From: Paraescarpia echinospica
Taxonomy: Eukaryota; Annelida; Polychaeta; Sabellida; Siboglinidae
Direction: 5' to 3'
DNA: 64,000 nt
Assembly: GCA_020002185.1 (NCBI GenBank)
Contig: CM034543.1
Location: 55,101,535-55,165,534, forward strand
Shown: positions 34,086 through 45,727 of the stretch, piece after piece
Layout of the letters: every line of letters begins with the position of its first letter
Position numbering within the stretch: the first letter of the stretch is position 1
The notes under the pieces: model-generated
Seen by the model: only the letters and a program-made list of their open reading frames with translations
Databases searched by the model: none
What the model was told of the DNA's origin: nothing
Made by a program: the position numbers and the translations under genes

Positions 34086-35846
34086 ACAGCAACGAGGCCG
34101 TAGCGATGAGTTACGTCGAAGAATGCGTAGATCTGTGCCGACTCTGTTATTTCGACTACGGATATAAACTTGTTACAACAGACAGAAAACAGCTGATATC
34201 CCTAAACGTTGCATATTAAACAGAGACAGTATAATCACAAACGATAGAAAACGGTTGGCCGATATGTTTGGGTTACTGGAGCGAACTGGACTAGTCAGTA
34301 AGACTTGGTGACGCCAGGCTATCTATCATAATTGCGCTATGTGTGAAATTAAAATACTATGTGCTCAACAAGGTTTCTCAATTAAACTATTGTTATGAAA
34401 GTCTTGACTGTAGATGTAATATTGTCTGTTTTGTTAACTCTCTTAGATGCATAGGTCCCGCAAAATGATTATTGTTTCCTTTTAAGCAACAGTTTACGTG
34501 TGTTGCGGCGGGCTTCGTTTTGGAGGGAAATCTGAAATATATTTGTATTTTGTAATTACAAAATAATTTATTATGTTTAATGTAAACAAATAAAGGGGAT
34601 TTGATTTGACTTGCACTTAGACCAAGATATAATTGGTTAAAAACTTCATTTAACATGTCTAAACAGTGTTAGGTCTAGTATAATGTGGCAAGAAACAATC
34701 AGTTAATGTCGTAATAATAATATGCATGTTTGTTCTTGGGGGGAAAATAGGGAACTTGTTAAAAATGTTCACTGGTGACAACCTTGGATGGACAATAATA
34801 TGTAATCGCCGATAATAGTCGGATTCTGCATGTCCACCTTGTAGACAAAATACATCGTTGACTGATGTATGATGTTTGTTTTGTTTTGCCCTCCCCTAGG
34901 CTGCGTCGCTATGGTAACTGTTTAACGTGTTAACTCCTACCCAAAACACCCTCCTTCTAACCACCCACTCAGGCAGTGTAGACACGTAGCGCACCTGATG
35001 CCTGTTGCCTGGCGATATAGTGATGCTGCAACTGTTGCAGGAATACACAGCTTGGAACAGGCGGTGTGCATCAGTGCCTAATGAACGTTCAGAATAGTGA
35101 AAAATTCGTCCAGTTTCAGGATTCGCCGCCAGGTGGTGGTCATGATGGCCGTCAGCATTATTGGGAAGGTCTGAACGACAGGCGGGATGGCTGGGCGGAC
35201 GGACGAGCCGATGCGTGGCTGGACGGAGGGACTGGTCGACGGACGGATGGACGGACTGACGACGACAGGTGGGTCAAAGGTCAAGCGGCGGGGCTACGGC
35301 GTCACTGGCGCCATCTAGTGTGCACTTTCTTTTGTCACGTGTTTCGACTTGACCGTTTCATGTGGACTGATGAACATAATTTCGAAACACAATCACGTAA
35401 TGTTAGATCCGATAACACAGAATGTTTAGTAGTGCTTTAGTAGTGCTTTAGTAGTGCTTGCACAATGAAGGTCGTTGTTTTCGTAGCGTCATACGTTCGT
35501 TTGACCTATACACTACGTCATAGTACACGCAGTTGCTGCCGCAAAGTGTGTCAAGTTATGTCCCTTGTGATGAGATCATTACATCCCTCCTATCCCATCC
35601 TACCCAACACCACAGATACTTCGTTGCTCTTGGGGGGAGGTAGTGAAACATTAACGTAAAATTAGATTTAAAAAAACCTGTAGACAGACATTATGCATGC
35701 TGTGTGGGACACGATATACACACTATGTATATATGATGCATCTACGCATCGCACCATACATTTGGTATTAAATGCTATTCATAATTATTTATATTTGTTC
35801 TGGTCCCGGCCATTTCCTTGGGATTAACTCTGCGACTAAATGTCGA
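34086..35846 (+). other. intron 13, middle, no gene recognised
   Basis: Mostly AT-rich. Around 35190-35265 a GGACGGACGGATGG-type repeat produces an open Asp/Gly/Arg-rich frame between a TTTCAG (35119) and a GACAG|GTGGGT; considered as an exon and not accepted. Confidence 0.45.
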
Positions 35847-36151
35847 GATACACGGACACTTTTCGCCCAGCCAAATCAAACCACACCAAACTCACCCCGA
35901 ATGCAGTGTACACGCTACACTGATTGCGCGCGCTATACACGAAGCCGGCGTGACGTCAAGCATAATCACGCAAACTTGGAAACTTTCGAATACGTCAGAC
36001 AGACACCGACTAGCCCCGACATAGTCGAAAGTTGTCAAGCTTACGTGATTGTGACGTCATGCCAGCATTAGGTATAGCGCAGTCGGTGTCAGTCGGTATA
36101 CGCTGCGGTCAGGGTGAGTCTGGTCTGGTCGGTGAAAAGTGCCAGTGTATC
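35847..36151. repeat. 305-bp imperfect palindrome (long fold-back)
   Basis: The left arm starts GATACACGGACACTTTTC; the reverse complement of the right end reads GATACACTGGCACTTTTC. Further in, left CACTGATTGCGCGCGCTATA pairs with right-arm complement CACCGACTGCGCTATA, and left AATCACGCAAACTTGGAAAC with AATCACGTAAGCTTGACAAC. The arms are about 130-140 bp with mismatches and small indels; the loop is about 35 bp near 36000. Each arm holds TGACGTCA (35951-35958 and 36052-36059). Could be a fold-back MITE or a structured RNA precursor. Confidence 0.8.
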
Positions 36152-37455
36152 ACTGCCAACGTAAGCAGCGCCGTGCACGCTAAACAATGCATGTTCTCGC
36201 ATGATCACCACGTCAACCCGCATTGCCCAATTCTATCAACCTCCCGCCATCCTATCGATTTCTGGAGTTGGTCGAAATGGAATCAGCCTTCCGATAGGTA
36301 ACCCACGCCGAATGTGCACGCGCAAAGATCACGAACCGCCATCGATCAATCAGTCTGATACCTGCAAGAACTGCTGCATTCGGAATCTGTGTCAGTAGCT
36401 TCAACGCTCGCCAACAAATGATTCTGGAATCGGCCGATTAATCTCCAACACAGAACTCCCATATATCCCAGACATTGTCCAGTTTAGATTCCGATACATC
36501 ACTTCAAAGCGATCGATCCACTTCTGAATAACCATGCAGACCAACATGAGCCGCATGTCTATATTTATATACGAATTGACAACGTTTCATACCAAACTTT
36601 TGACCAGTGATGCGATGATACCTTGCTGCATGCAGCAATTATTATTATTATTAAACAATTCTCTGTAGTGACATTAATGTACAACATTTATCTGAACCGA
36701 TTGTATGTTCTATTTCTCTTTGTAATTACGATTGTCTAAATTTGATAAATGACGCAATAATAACGATAACAAATCCGTATTATCGCCAAGCCTTGCGTGG
36801 TTGCTGATGGATTGCATTACTAAAAAAAAATCCAGCTACGCCTTCGTGCCAATTACTCCTTAATGTGAAACGTTGTATAATAGCGCTGTTTACAATGACG
36901 GCCATGCATGTCCCTGGACATTAATATTTATATAGAAATTGACGAAAAAACTTGGTTAGTAGATATTCTGATCGCAATCCTTTTATGTATTGAAAGCTAC
37001 TGTGTCCATATTGATCTATATGTCTACTGCATTAGACAACTTGCCGTGGTCAGAGAAGATGCCATATTTAATTCAGGCGGCTTCTTATGATCATTAATGC
37101 ATAATTAATTGCGTGTTGCATAAACTAAATAAGGAATCGTTTGTGGTAAGAGTGGTTGAGCGGAATCGCGCCTGACATGCACATTCAGCAACAGACACTG
37201 TTCTAGGAAAACAGATTGAATAAATAAAAGCTCGAAGAAAAAATCGCTGATTGTTGTATCTGGAAATTGGCTTATGTAACTTCAAGAAACAGTAGGGGTG
37301 GTCGCACAGTTCGCAAAGTTCCAAACTTGATTAAGCATTACGACGGAGGTCGAGAATACGCATCGCGGGGAAAAGAAATAGGCCATAGCCAGTTAATACG
37401 TTATTGCTAATCGACTCTAATAGCCATCAAAAAGTCAAGTTTCATACCACTAGCT

Positions 37456-37490
37456 GGTGGGGTGGGGTGGGGTGGTGTGGGATGGGGTGG
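37456..37490 (+). repeat. (GGGGT)n tract, G-quadruplex-prone
   Basis: GGTGGGGTGGGGTGGGG followed by TGGTGTGGGATGGGGTGG holds at least four runs of three or more G within 35 bases. Confidence 0.8.
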
Positions 37491-37977
37491 TTTGAATCAA
37501 TGCTAAACGCCTACAGGTTTTTTGATTTGCCAACTTATGAGTAGGTCACTTGTAAGCACGGTTGAAATAGGTGTAGTTGATGTGTAGTGACACCTCGCTC
37601 CCTCCCCCTGTCTTCCCCTCTCTCCCTAGCACAGTCGTTTCTCCATCGATGTCGTCGTTGGTTGTCAAGAACCGTTCTTGGTGTACTGTCTTCCTGTCCC
37701 CGATATGGCGTTTGTTCCATCAACGTGATAGCATGGATTTGTTGCTGTTCCCATGCGTAATCTAAATGTTAATCATACTGGAATGGACACTATCACAACA
37801 GGAAATTCATCAATCAATCAAATGATGTACCAAATGGGGGTACACGTGCGTCATGAATGAGTATTTTAGAAACAATCTATTTACGTACAAAGACACAAAA
37901 TTAAGATCTCATTTAAACTGCCTTATGTAATCGTTTTTCATAAGTCACTTGTATTCTGTTCAAGTATTTACATGTGC

Positions 37978-37998
37978 GATGATGATGATGATGATGAT
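37978..37998. repeat. (GAT)7 microsatellite
   Basis: Seven uninterrupted GAT triplets. Confidence 0.95.
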
Positions 37999-38551
37999 CG
38001 TCCTATAGGTCGCTTGTGTAGTTTCCGGTCCCAACTCGATATCGCCGTTATGACTGTATTGTTGCCCAAATAGGATACTTCAATGCGTAAATTCCATCAT
38101 TCCACGCCATCACAGGCACATTTACCTTATACTAATACTGTGTCTTGAGGCCGAAAAAGTGCTTCGGTTTGCATCAACATGCGCAGTTATATCGTTCATT
38201 TCAAGCGCGCAGCGCAGTTTAACGCATGGCCGCTGCGGCGCAAACTCGAGCACAATTTGGTCCTCAAAGATTCTCTAAGACGCAAAGTTTTGCTATAACG
38301 TAGATATGCCTGGGATGATGTGGAATGATTGAATTAACGAATTGAAGTATAACATGTAGGCAAAAAACCTTTAACGACAAAATTGAGGTACGCCAGGATT
38401 CTACATCAGCCGATTTTAGAGTTCGTTGTGATATACGCCATCCAAATTCGGGGTAAATACAAAAACACGTAGTGCTAAACATGTCCTTGTTTCTATATAT
38501 TGCATCACGTGTACATACTTAGATACATTATTTAGTGTGTTTGTGTTACAG

Positions 38552-38626
38552 CCTGTCTACGAGGCTGCGGCGCAGTTGATCTGCTGCGATGGACACGTTG
38601 ACGGAAACACTCAAACGCAAGTCTGA
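38552..38626 (+). CDS. GRIA: candidate GluA exon 14: terminal exon, PDZ-ligand tail
   Basis: After GTGTTACAG a phase-0 reading gives PVYEAAAQLICCDGHVDGNT then QTQV and a TGA stop at 38624-38626. The last three residues T-Q-V fit a class I PDZ ligand (S/T-x-hydrophobic), which vertebrate GluA tails also carry in related form. GC-rich, coding-like composition contrasts with the AT-rich flanks. No homology beyond the C-terminal motif is claimed, the intron would be 8.1 kb, and I saw no nearby AATAAA (the first noticed is near 40075). Moderate to low certainty. Confidence 0.5.
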   Translation, partial: PVYEAAAQLICCDGHVDGNTQTQV

Positions 38627-39040
38627 CGCGACGCTTCCGGTTGTGCCACACCGAGACCAAGGCGCAAAACTGTTTAATTCATTATTCGCATTATAACCGG
38701 ATGTATTTTTCAATTTATTCAGTAAGGGAAAGAAGCCGGTATAACGGTGATAAGAAGGGCAGCCATTATAAAAATTGGCAGAGAACGTATTACGTATGGA
38801 TGTACTTATAAGAAATCGATCGTTATTCTATGTTTTGGCTTTCTTATCGCACAGTTAAACATGGCCATTTTAGGTTTGTTTTAAATGGTAGAATGCATTA
38901 CCAGATATACCGAGATAAACCAATTACGCATGCGTCACCACTGCACCCTTCCCGCGCGCGTAGGCGATATTAATTTGCATTACGCGCCCAAGACAAACGC
39001 GCGAGGAAAGCACCCCACCACATTTGTCGACCCCACATCT
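38627..39040. other. possible 3' UTR and downstream sequence
   Basis: Would follow the candidate stop of exon 14. No polyadenylation signal close by was noticed, and nothing else was recognised. Confidence 0.3.
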
Positions 39041-39625
39041 GATCCGTAGGTATCTTCAGCATGTACTGTGAAAATATCATCGAAATCGAAGATAATTCTT
39101 TTGTTAATACCCTATACTTGAATGATTAATCCTATGTTTGTTAACAACCTATACTTGAATGATTAGTCCTATGTTTGTCAACACCCTATACTTGAATGAT
39201 TAGTCCTTTGTTTGTCAACATCCTATACTTGAATGAATAGTCCTACGTTTGCAATGTAAGTGGCAGCAAAAGAACGGATAGCTAGGAAATGGCACACAAC
39301 CAGTATTTGTCTGATAACATAAGATAATTGTTTTATGTGATTTCACAATTACTGCATAAGAAGCATTTACGTAAACTTTATTATGAAGGTTTCACATTTA
39401 TGTTCAGAAGTAGGTTCTATTTACTACTGATTATTTTGAAGGTTCCACACATATGTTCAGAAGTAGGTACATGTACGTGAAATGCTAGAGCAGACCGGTC
39501 ATCTGTCAGCCCGGTATTCGATCCGTAGGTATCTTCGGCATCTTCGGCATAAAATGTGAAACTATCATCGTAATCGGAGAAATGCTTTTTAACATCCTAT
39601 GCTTGAAGGATTAGTCCTGTGTTGG
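39041..39625. repeat. dispersed duplicate plus 37-bp tandem repeat
   Basis: GATCCGTAGGTATCTTC with ATCATCG-AATCG downstream occurs at 39041 and again at 39520. Between them, 39101-39255 holds four 37-bp units (CCCTATACTTGAATGATTAG with TCCTATGTTTGTCAACA), and a fifth diverged unit follows the second copy at about 39595. The phrase ATGTTCAGAAGTAGGT also occurs twice (39400, 39450). Confidence 0.8.
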
Positions 39626-40282
39626 TAGTGTTGACCTAAATAGTAATAATAGATTAGATAACTTCAGTAACCAGGCTTTTGAAACGCCTATATGAAATGC
39701 TGGCATAAATCGGTCAGATGCCGACATGCACACTAGTTGCCAGCACAATGTAGCACCAACATATGAAGTTTCAAGGCAATTGGAAATAACATGTTGGTTT
39801 CATGGTGGTCTGGAAGGTAGGTTGAAATTATTGTAAAGGTAAAATACATGCTACTCATTCATACATTCCATATGAATCGGAAGGGGTTATGGGTGCTAAA
39901 CCCACCAATATTTCGAATGGATGGTTAAGCACCACCTGCAGTATTTTGTGAATTTGAAAATATCTCCACGCTTCGAAAGTAATGCCCGACAGCAGTGGGT
40001 GCTAAAGTACCGGCTCAGACCCCAACTTACAACTCGTTCCGAATTCTATGCATTTTCTTGCTGTTCTTCTACTAGAATAAATACTTTTTAATAGCCCGAA
40101 ACATTGTACGCAATTTGTATTTCACTCCACGAAGTATTCGAAATATCTGTCAACAGTCAGATAGATATAGTAAAATAATTCTCGCTGTTGCCTCTCATTA
40201 TCATTTATTGCAGAGCCATACGTCCCCACCGTTGATGTGTTCTGAACCCACAAGTCTTGCTAATAAGTATATATTATAATGA
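39626..40282. other. spacer before the satellite, nothing recognised
   Basis: Unique-looking AT-rich sequence with no gene seen, up to the first satellite unit. Confidence 0.5.
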
Positions 40283-42097
40283 CTATTAATCGGTAACTGA
40301 TCCTGGGTGACAGAAATACCACGTTCCTTGCAACAAAGATTGAGTTAATAACTATTTCTCCTCTCTAATCGATAACTGATCCTGGGTGACAGATATACAA
40401 CGTTCCTTGCTTCAAAGATTGAGTTAATAAATATTTCTCCTCTCTAATCGGTAACTGATCCTGGGTGACAGATATACAACGTTCCTTGCTTCAAAGATTG
40501 AGTTAATAACGATTTCTCCTTTCTAATCGGTAACTGATCTTGGGTGACAGATATAAGACGTTCCTTCTTTCAAAGAATGAGTTAATAACTATTTCTCCTC
40601 TCTAATCGGTAACTGATCCTAGGGAACATATATACGACGTTCCTTACTTCAAAGATTGAGTTAATAAATATTTCTCCTCTCTAATCGGTAACTGATCCTG
40701 GGTGACAGATATACAACGTTCCTTGATTCAAAGATTGAGTTAATAACGATTTCTCCTTTCTAATCGGTAACTGATCTTGGGAGACAGATATACGACGTTC
40801 CTTGCTTCAAAGAATGAGTTAATAACTATTTCTCCTCTCTAATCGGTAACTGATCGTGGCTGATTGATACACGACGTTCTTTGCTTCAGATACTGAGTTA
40901 ATAACTATTTCTCCTCTTTAATCGGTAACTGATAGTGGCTGAAAGATATACGACGTTCCTTGCTTCAAAGACTGAGCTAATAACTATTTCTCCTCTCTAA
41001 TCGGTAACTGATTGTGGTTGACAAATATACGACGTTCCTTGCTTCAAAGACTGAGTTAGTAACTATTTCTCCTTTCTAATCGGTAACTGATCGTGGTTGA
41101 CAAATATACGACGTTCCTTGCTTCAAAGACTGAGTTAATAACTTTTTCTCCTCTCTAATTGGATACTGATCGTGGCTGATAGATATACGACGTTCCTTGC
41201 TTCAAGGACTGAGTTAATAACTATTTCTGCTCTCTAATCGGTAACTGATCGTGGCTGACAGATATGCAACGTTCCTTGCTTCAAAGATTGAGTTAATAAC
41301 TATTTCTCCTCTCTAATCGGTAACTGATCCTGGGTGACAGATATACAACGTTCCTTGCTTCAAAGATTGAGTTAATAACTATTTCTCCTCTCTAATCGGT
41401 AACTGATCTTGGGTGACATATATACGACGTTTTTTGTTTCAAAGATTGAGTTAATAACTATTTCTCCTCTCTAATCGGTAACTGATCCTGGGTGACAGAT
41501 ATACAACGTTCCTTGATTCAAAGATTGAGATAATAACTATTTCTCCTCTCTAATCGGTAACTGATCCTAGGGAACATATATACGACGTTCCTTACTTCAA
41601 AGATTGAGTTAATAAATATTTCTCCTCTCTAATCGGTAACTGATCCTGGGTGACAGATATACAACGTTCCTTGCTTCAAAGATTGAGTTAATAACGATTT
41701 CTCCTTTCTAATCGGTAACTGATCTTGGGTGACAGATATACGACGTTCCTTGCTTCAAAGAATGAGTTAATAACTATTTCTTCTCTCTAATCGGTAACTG
41801 ATCCTAGGGAACATATATACGACGTTCCTTACTTCAAAGATTGAGTTGTAAATATTTCTCCTCTCTAATCGGTAACTGATCCTGGGTGACAGATATACAA
41901 CGTTCCTTGATTCAAAGATTGAGATAATAACTATTTCTCTTCTCTAATCGGTAACTGATCGTGGCTGACAGATATACAACGTTCCTTACTTCAAAGACTG
42001 AGTTAATAACTATTTCTCCTCTCTAATCGGTAACTGATCGTGGTTGACAATTATACGACGTTCCTTGCTTCAAAGACTGAGTTAATAACTATTAATC
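40283..42097. repeat. 79-bp satellite array, block 1 (about 23 units)
   Basis: Unit: TAATCGGTAACTGATCCTGG, GTGACAGATATACAACGTTC, CTTGCTTCAAAGATTGAGTT, AATAACTATTTCTCCTCTC. Two main variant classes alternate: CCTGGGTGACAG...ATTGAG and CGTGGCTGACAG...ACTGAG. The block ends with the insertion target TTAATC of the first LINE copy. Confidence 0.97.
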
Positions 42098-43747
42098 ATA
42101 GTTCAAGGGGGCAGATTCAGACTATTTAGGACAGTTAGTTGTAACCTCGGAAATGGTAGCTAAGAAAATAAGGGCTATGAAGGATAATAAATCACCTGGA
42201 GTGACGGGATTCCGCCCAAACTACTATTGGAAATTGTAGAACAAATTAGCATACCGCTTGCAACAGTTTTCAATTTGTCATTAGAAGAGGGAGTGGTTCC
42301 TTTAGAATGGAAAGAGGCAAACATTATACCGTTATTTAAAAAGGTTCGAGAAACAAGTCAGAGAACTATAGACCAGTGAGTTTAACATCAGTGATTTGCA
42401 AATTATTAGAAAGACTAATTAAAGATCACATGGTGGATTTTCTTGTTAAACATAACTTGATAAACCCATCTCAACATGGGTTTTTAAAAGCGAGGTCATG
42501 CTTAACAAATATGTTATGTTTTTTGGAAGACATCACTAGGTGGGTAGATGAGGGATCACCAGTAGATATCATCTATTTAGATTTTCAAAAAGCTTTCGAC
42601 AAAGTACCACATCAAAGATTACTCCTTAAGCTAAAGGCCCATGGCATAGGAAATGGTATAATAAACTGGATAGAAAAATGGCTGAATGACAGAAGACAAC
42701 GTGTAGTAGTTGATGGGGAGGCTTCAAACTGGAAATCGGTATTGAGTGGGGTACCACAGGGATCAGTACTAGGACCTATATTATTCTTAATATATATCAA
42801 CGATTTGGACGATGATATAACAAGCAAGGTGTTAAAATTTGCGGATGATACAAAAGTGTTTAGAAGGATTAAAAGTGACGGAGACAGACAGCATTTACAA
42901 GATGATCTTGATAGGTTGATCAAATGGTCTGAAAAGTGGCAAATGCTGTTCAATTTTGGGAAATGTAAATGCCTCCACACAGGTCATGGGAATGAAGAGG
43001 TAAACTATAAAATGGGGGGTACTGTTCTAAGTACTACTGTAAAAGAAAAGGACTTGGGGTTAACCATTAGTGCTGATATGAAGGTTTCAGAGCAGTGCGG
43101 AATTGCAGCGTCAAAGGGAAATCAAATCCTTGGATTAATTAGGCGAAATATAGCGTATAAGAAAAAAGAATTAATAGTACCGCTGTACAAAACAATAGTG
43201 AGGCCTCATTTAGAATATTGTATACAAGCATGGAGGCCATATCGCAAGAAGGACATAGATATGCTAGAAAGAGTACAGAGGAGAGCGACTAAAATGATAC
43301 CAAATCTGAGGGATCTTAGTTACGAAATACGCCTAAAAGAATGTGGTTTAACAACATTAGAGACCAGGAGATTGAGAGGAGATCACATAGAAGTGTTTAA
43401 AATATTGAATGGTTATAAAAATATTGATAGAAACATTTTTTTCTCAGTTAAGAAAAATAGAAGGACCAGAGGACATGAAGCTACATTAGTAAAGGAGCAG
43501 TGTAGATTAGATATAAGAAAGTTCTCATTCTCACAAAGGACTGTAAATGAATGGAACAGATTATCTCCTGATTGTGTTGGTGCTAGTAGCGTGAATATGT
43601 TTAAAAATAAAATCGACACATACCTTAAAAAGGCGGGATACATGTAGATAACAAGTATTGGACTCTCGATAAGCCAAAAGGCTTCCTTGTCCACCTGCCA
43701 TCCAGAGTAATTTTCTGGATGGCAATCTTGTTAAATCTTGTTAAATC
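42098..43747 (+). mobile_element. CR1-like LINE copy a, 5'-truncated, in satellite
   Basis: 1650 bp between two TAATC copies (42093-42097 and 43748-43752). The 5' end lies within the region before RT motif 1 (ATAGTTCAAGGGGGCAGATTC) and the 3' end is the TTGTTAAATC direct repeat. Compared with the intron 12 element, one base is missing in GGAGTG(G)ATGG..., giving GGAGTGACGGGATTCC, and one A is missing in the run before GGTTCGAG, so the N-terminal RT part is out of frame. From 42376 the frame is open to 43647. No endonuclease is present, so the copy cannot move by itself. Confidence 0.95.
42376..43647 (+). pseudogene. RT domain of CR1-like copy a
   Basis: A 423-codon open frame. It begins inside the RT (SVICKLLERLIKDHMVDFLV), then LINPSQHGFLKARSCLTNML, motif A YLDFQKAF with Asp69, motif B GVPQGSVLGPILFLIYINDL (125-144), motif C KFADDTKVF with the catalytic Asp pair at 157-158, and the thumb/C-terminal part with PHLEYCIQAWRPYRKKDIDM, LERVQRRATKMIPNL and MFKNKIDTYLKKAGYM. 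The catalytic core is intact, but the endonuclease, ORF1 and the N-terminal RT part are missing or out of frame. No own promoter is evident. Confidence 0.9.
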
Positions 43748-45727
43748 TAATCCTCTCTAATCGGTAACTGATCGTGGCTGACTGATACACGACGTTCTTT
43801 GCTTCAGATACTGAGTTAATAACTATTTCTCCTCTTTAATCGGTAACTGATAGTGGCTGAAAGATATACGACGTTCCTTGCTTCAAAGACTGAGCTAATA
43901 ACTATTTCTCCTCTCTAATCGGTAACTGATTGTGGCTGACAAATATACGACGTTCCTTGCTTCAAAGACTGAGTTAGTAACTATTTCTCCTTTCTAATCG
44001 GTAACTGATCGTGGTTGACAAATATACGACGTTCCTTGCTTCAAAGACTGAGTTAATAACTTTTTCTCCTCTCTAATTGGATACTGATCGTGGCTGACAG
44101 ATATACGACGTTCCTTGCTTCAAGGACTGAGTTAATAACTATTTCTGCTCTCTAATCGGTAACTGATCGTGGCTGACAGATATGCAACGTTCCTTGCTTC
44201 AAAGATTGAGTTAATAACTATTTCTCCTCTCTAATCGGTAACTGATCCTGGGTGACAGATATACAACGTTCCTTGCTTCAAAGATTGAGTTAATAACTAT
44301 TTCTCCTCTCTAATCGGTAACTGATCTTGGGTGACATATATACGACGTTTTTTGTTTCAAAGATTGAGTTAATAACTATTTCTCCTCTCTAATCGGTAAC
44401 TGATCCTGGGTGACAGATATACAACATTCCTTGATTCAAAGATTGAGATAATAACTATTTCTCCTCTCTAATCGGTAACTGATCCTAGGGAACATATATA
44501 CGACGTTCCTTACTTCAAAGATTGAGTTAATAAATATTTCTCCTCTCTAATCGGTAACTGATCCTGGGTGACAGATATACAACGTTCCTTGCTTCAAAGA
44601 TTGAGTTAATAACGATTTCTCCTTTCTAATCGGTAACTGATCTTGGGAGACAGATATACGACGTTCCTTGCTTCAAAGAATGAGATAATAACTATTTCTC
44701 CTCTCTAATCGGTAACTGATCGTGGCTGACTGATACACGACGTTCTTTGCTTCAGATACTGAGTTAATAACTATTTCTCCTCTTTAATCGGTAACTGATA
44801 GTGGCTGAAAGATATACGACGTTCCTTGCTTCAAAGACTGAGCTAATAACTATTTCTCCTCTCTAATCGGTAACTGATTGTGGTTGACAAATATACGACG
44901 TTCCTTGCTTCAAAGACTGAGTTAGTAACTATTTCTCCTTTCTAATCGGTAACTGATCGTGGTTGACAAATATACGACGTTCCTTGCTTCAAAGACTGAG
45001 TTAATAACTTTTTCTCCTCTCTAATTGGATACTGATCGTGGCTGACAGATATACGACGTTCCTTGCTTCAAGGACTGAGTTAATAACTATTTCTGCTCTC
45101 TAATCGGTAACTGATCGTGGCTGACAGATATGCAACGTTCCTTGCTTCAAAGATTGAGTTAATAACTATTTCTCCTCTCTAATCGGTAACTGATCCTGGG
45201 TGACAGATATACAACGTTCCTTGCTTCAAAGATTGAGTTAATAACTATTTCTCCTCTCTAATCGGTAACTGATCTTGGGTGACATATATACGACGTTTTT
45301 TGTTTCAAAGATTGAGTTAATAACTATTTCTCCTCTCTAATCAGTAACTGATCCTGGGTGACAGATATACAACGTTCCTTGATTCAAAGATTGAGATAAT
45401 AACTATTTCTCCTCTCTAATCGGTAACTGATCCTAGGGAACATATATACGACGTTCCTTACTTCAAAGATTGAGTTAATAAATATTTCTCCTCTCTAATC
45501 GGTAACTGATCCTGGGTGACAGATATACAACGTTCCTTGATTCAAAGATTGAGATAATAACTATTTCTCCTCTCTAATCGGTAACTGATCGTGGCTGACA
45601 GATATACAACGTTCCTTACTTCAAAGACTGAGTTAATAACTATTTCTCCTCTCTAATCGGTAACTGATCGTGGTTGACAATTATACGACGTTCCTTGCTT
45701 CAAAGACTGAGTTAATAACTATTAATC
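43748..45727. repeat. 79-bp satellite, block 2 (25 units)
   Basis: Begins with the variant unit TCGTGGCTGACTGATACACG that follows every LINE copy, and ends with TTAATC before copy b. It is 12 units longer than the 13-unit spacers between later copies; the extra part repeats the order of variants already seen in the block. Confidence 0.95.

Larger units (their letters stand above)
36152..38551 (+). other. intron 13, last part, no gene recognised
   Basis: Apart from the G-rich and GAT repeats listed separately, no element or homology was found in this 2.4 kb. Confidence 0.5.

Noticed and set aside
32581..34219. Long open frames (376 and 313 codons plus, 486 codons minus) with 13-residue repeats
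   Set aside because: Entirely due to the 39-bp minisatellite, whose period is a multiple of 3; overlapping frames on both strands with no non-repeat domain.
35120..35270. Possible exon DSPPGGGHDGRQHYWEGLND... between TTTCAG and GACAG|GTGGGT
   Set aside because: Half of it is a GGACGGACGG simple repeat and no receptor homology is seen; kept only as a low-probability tail exon.
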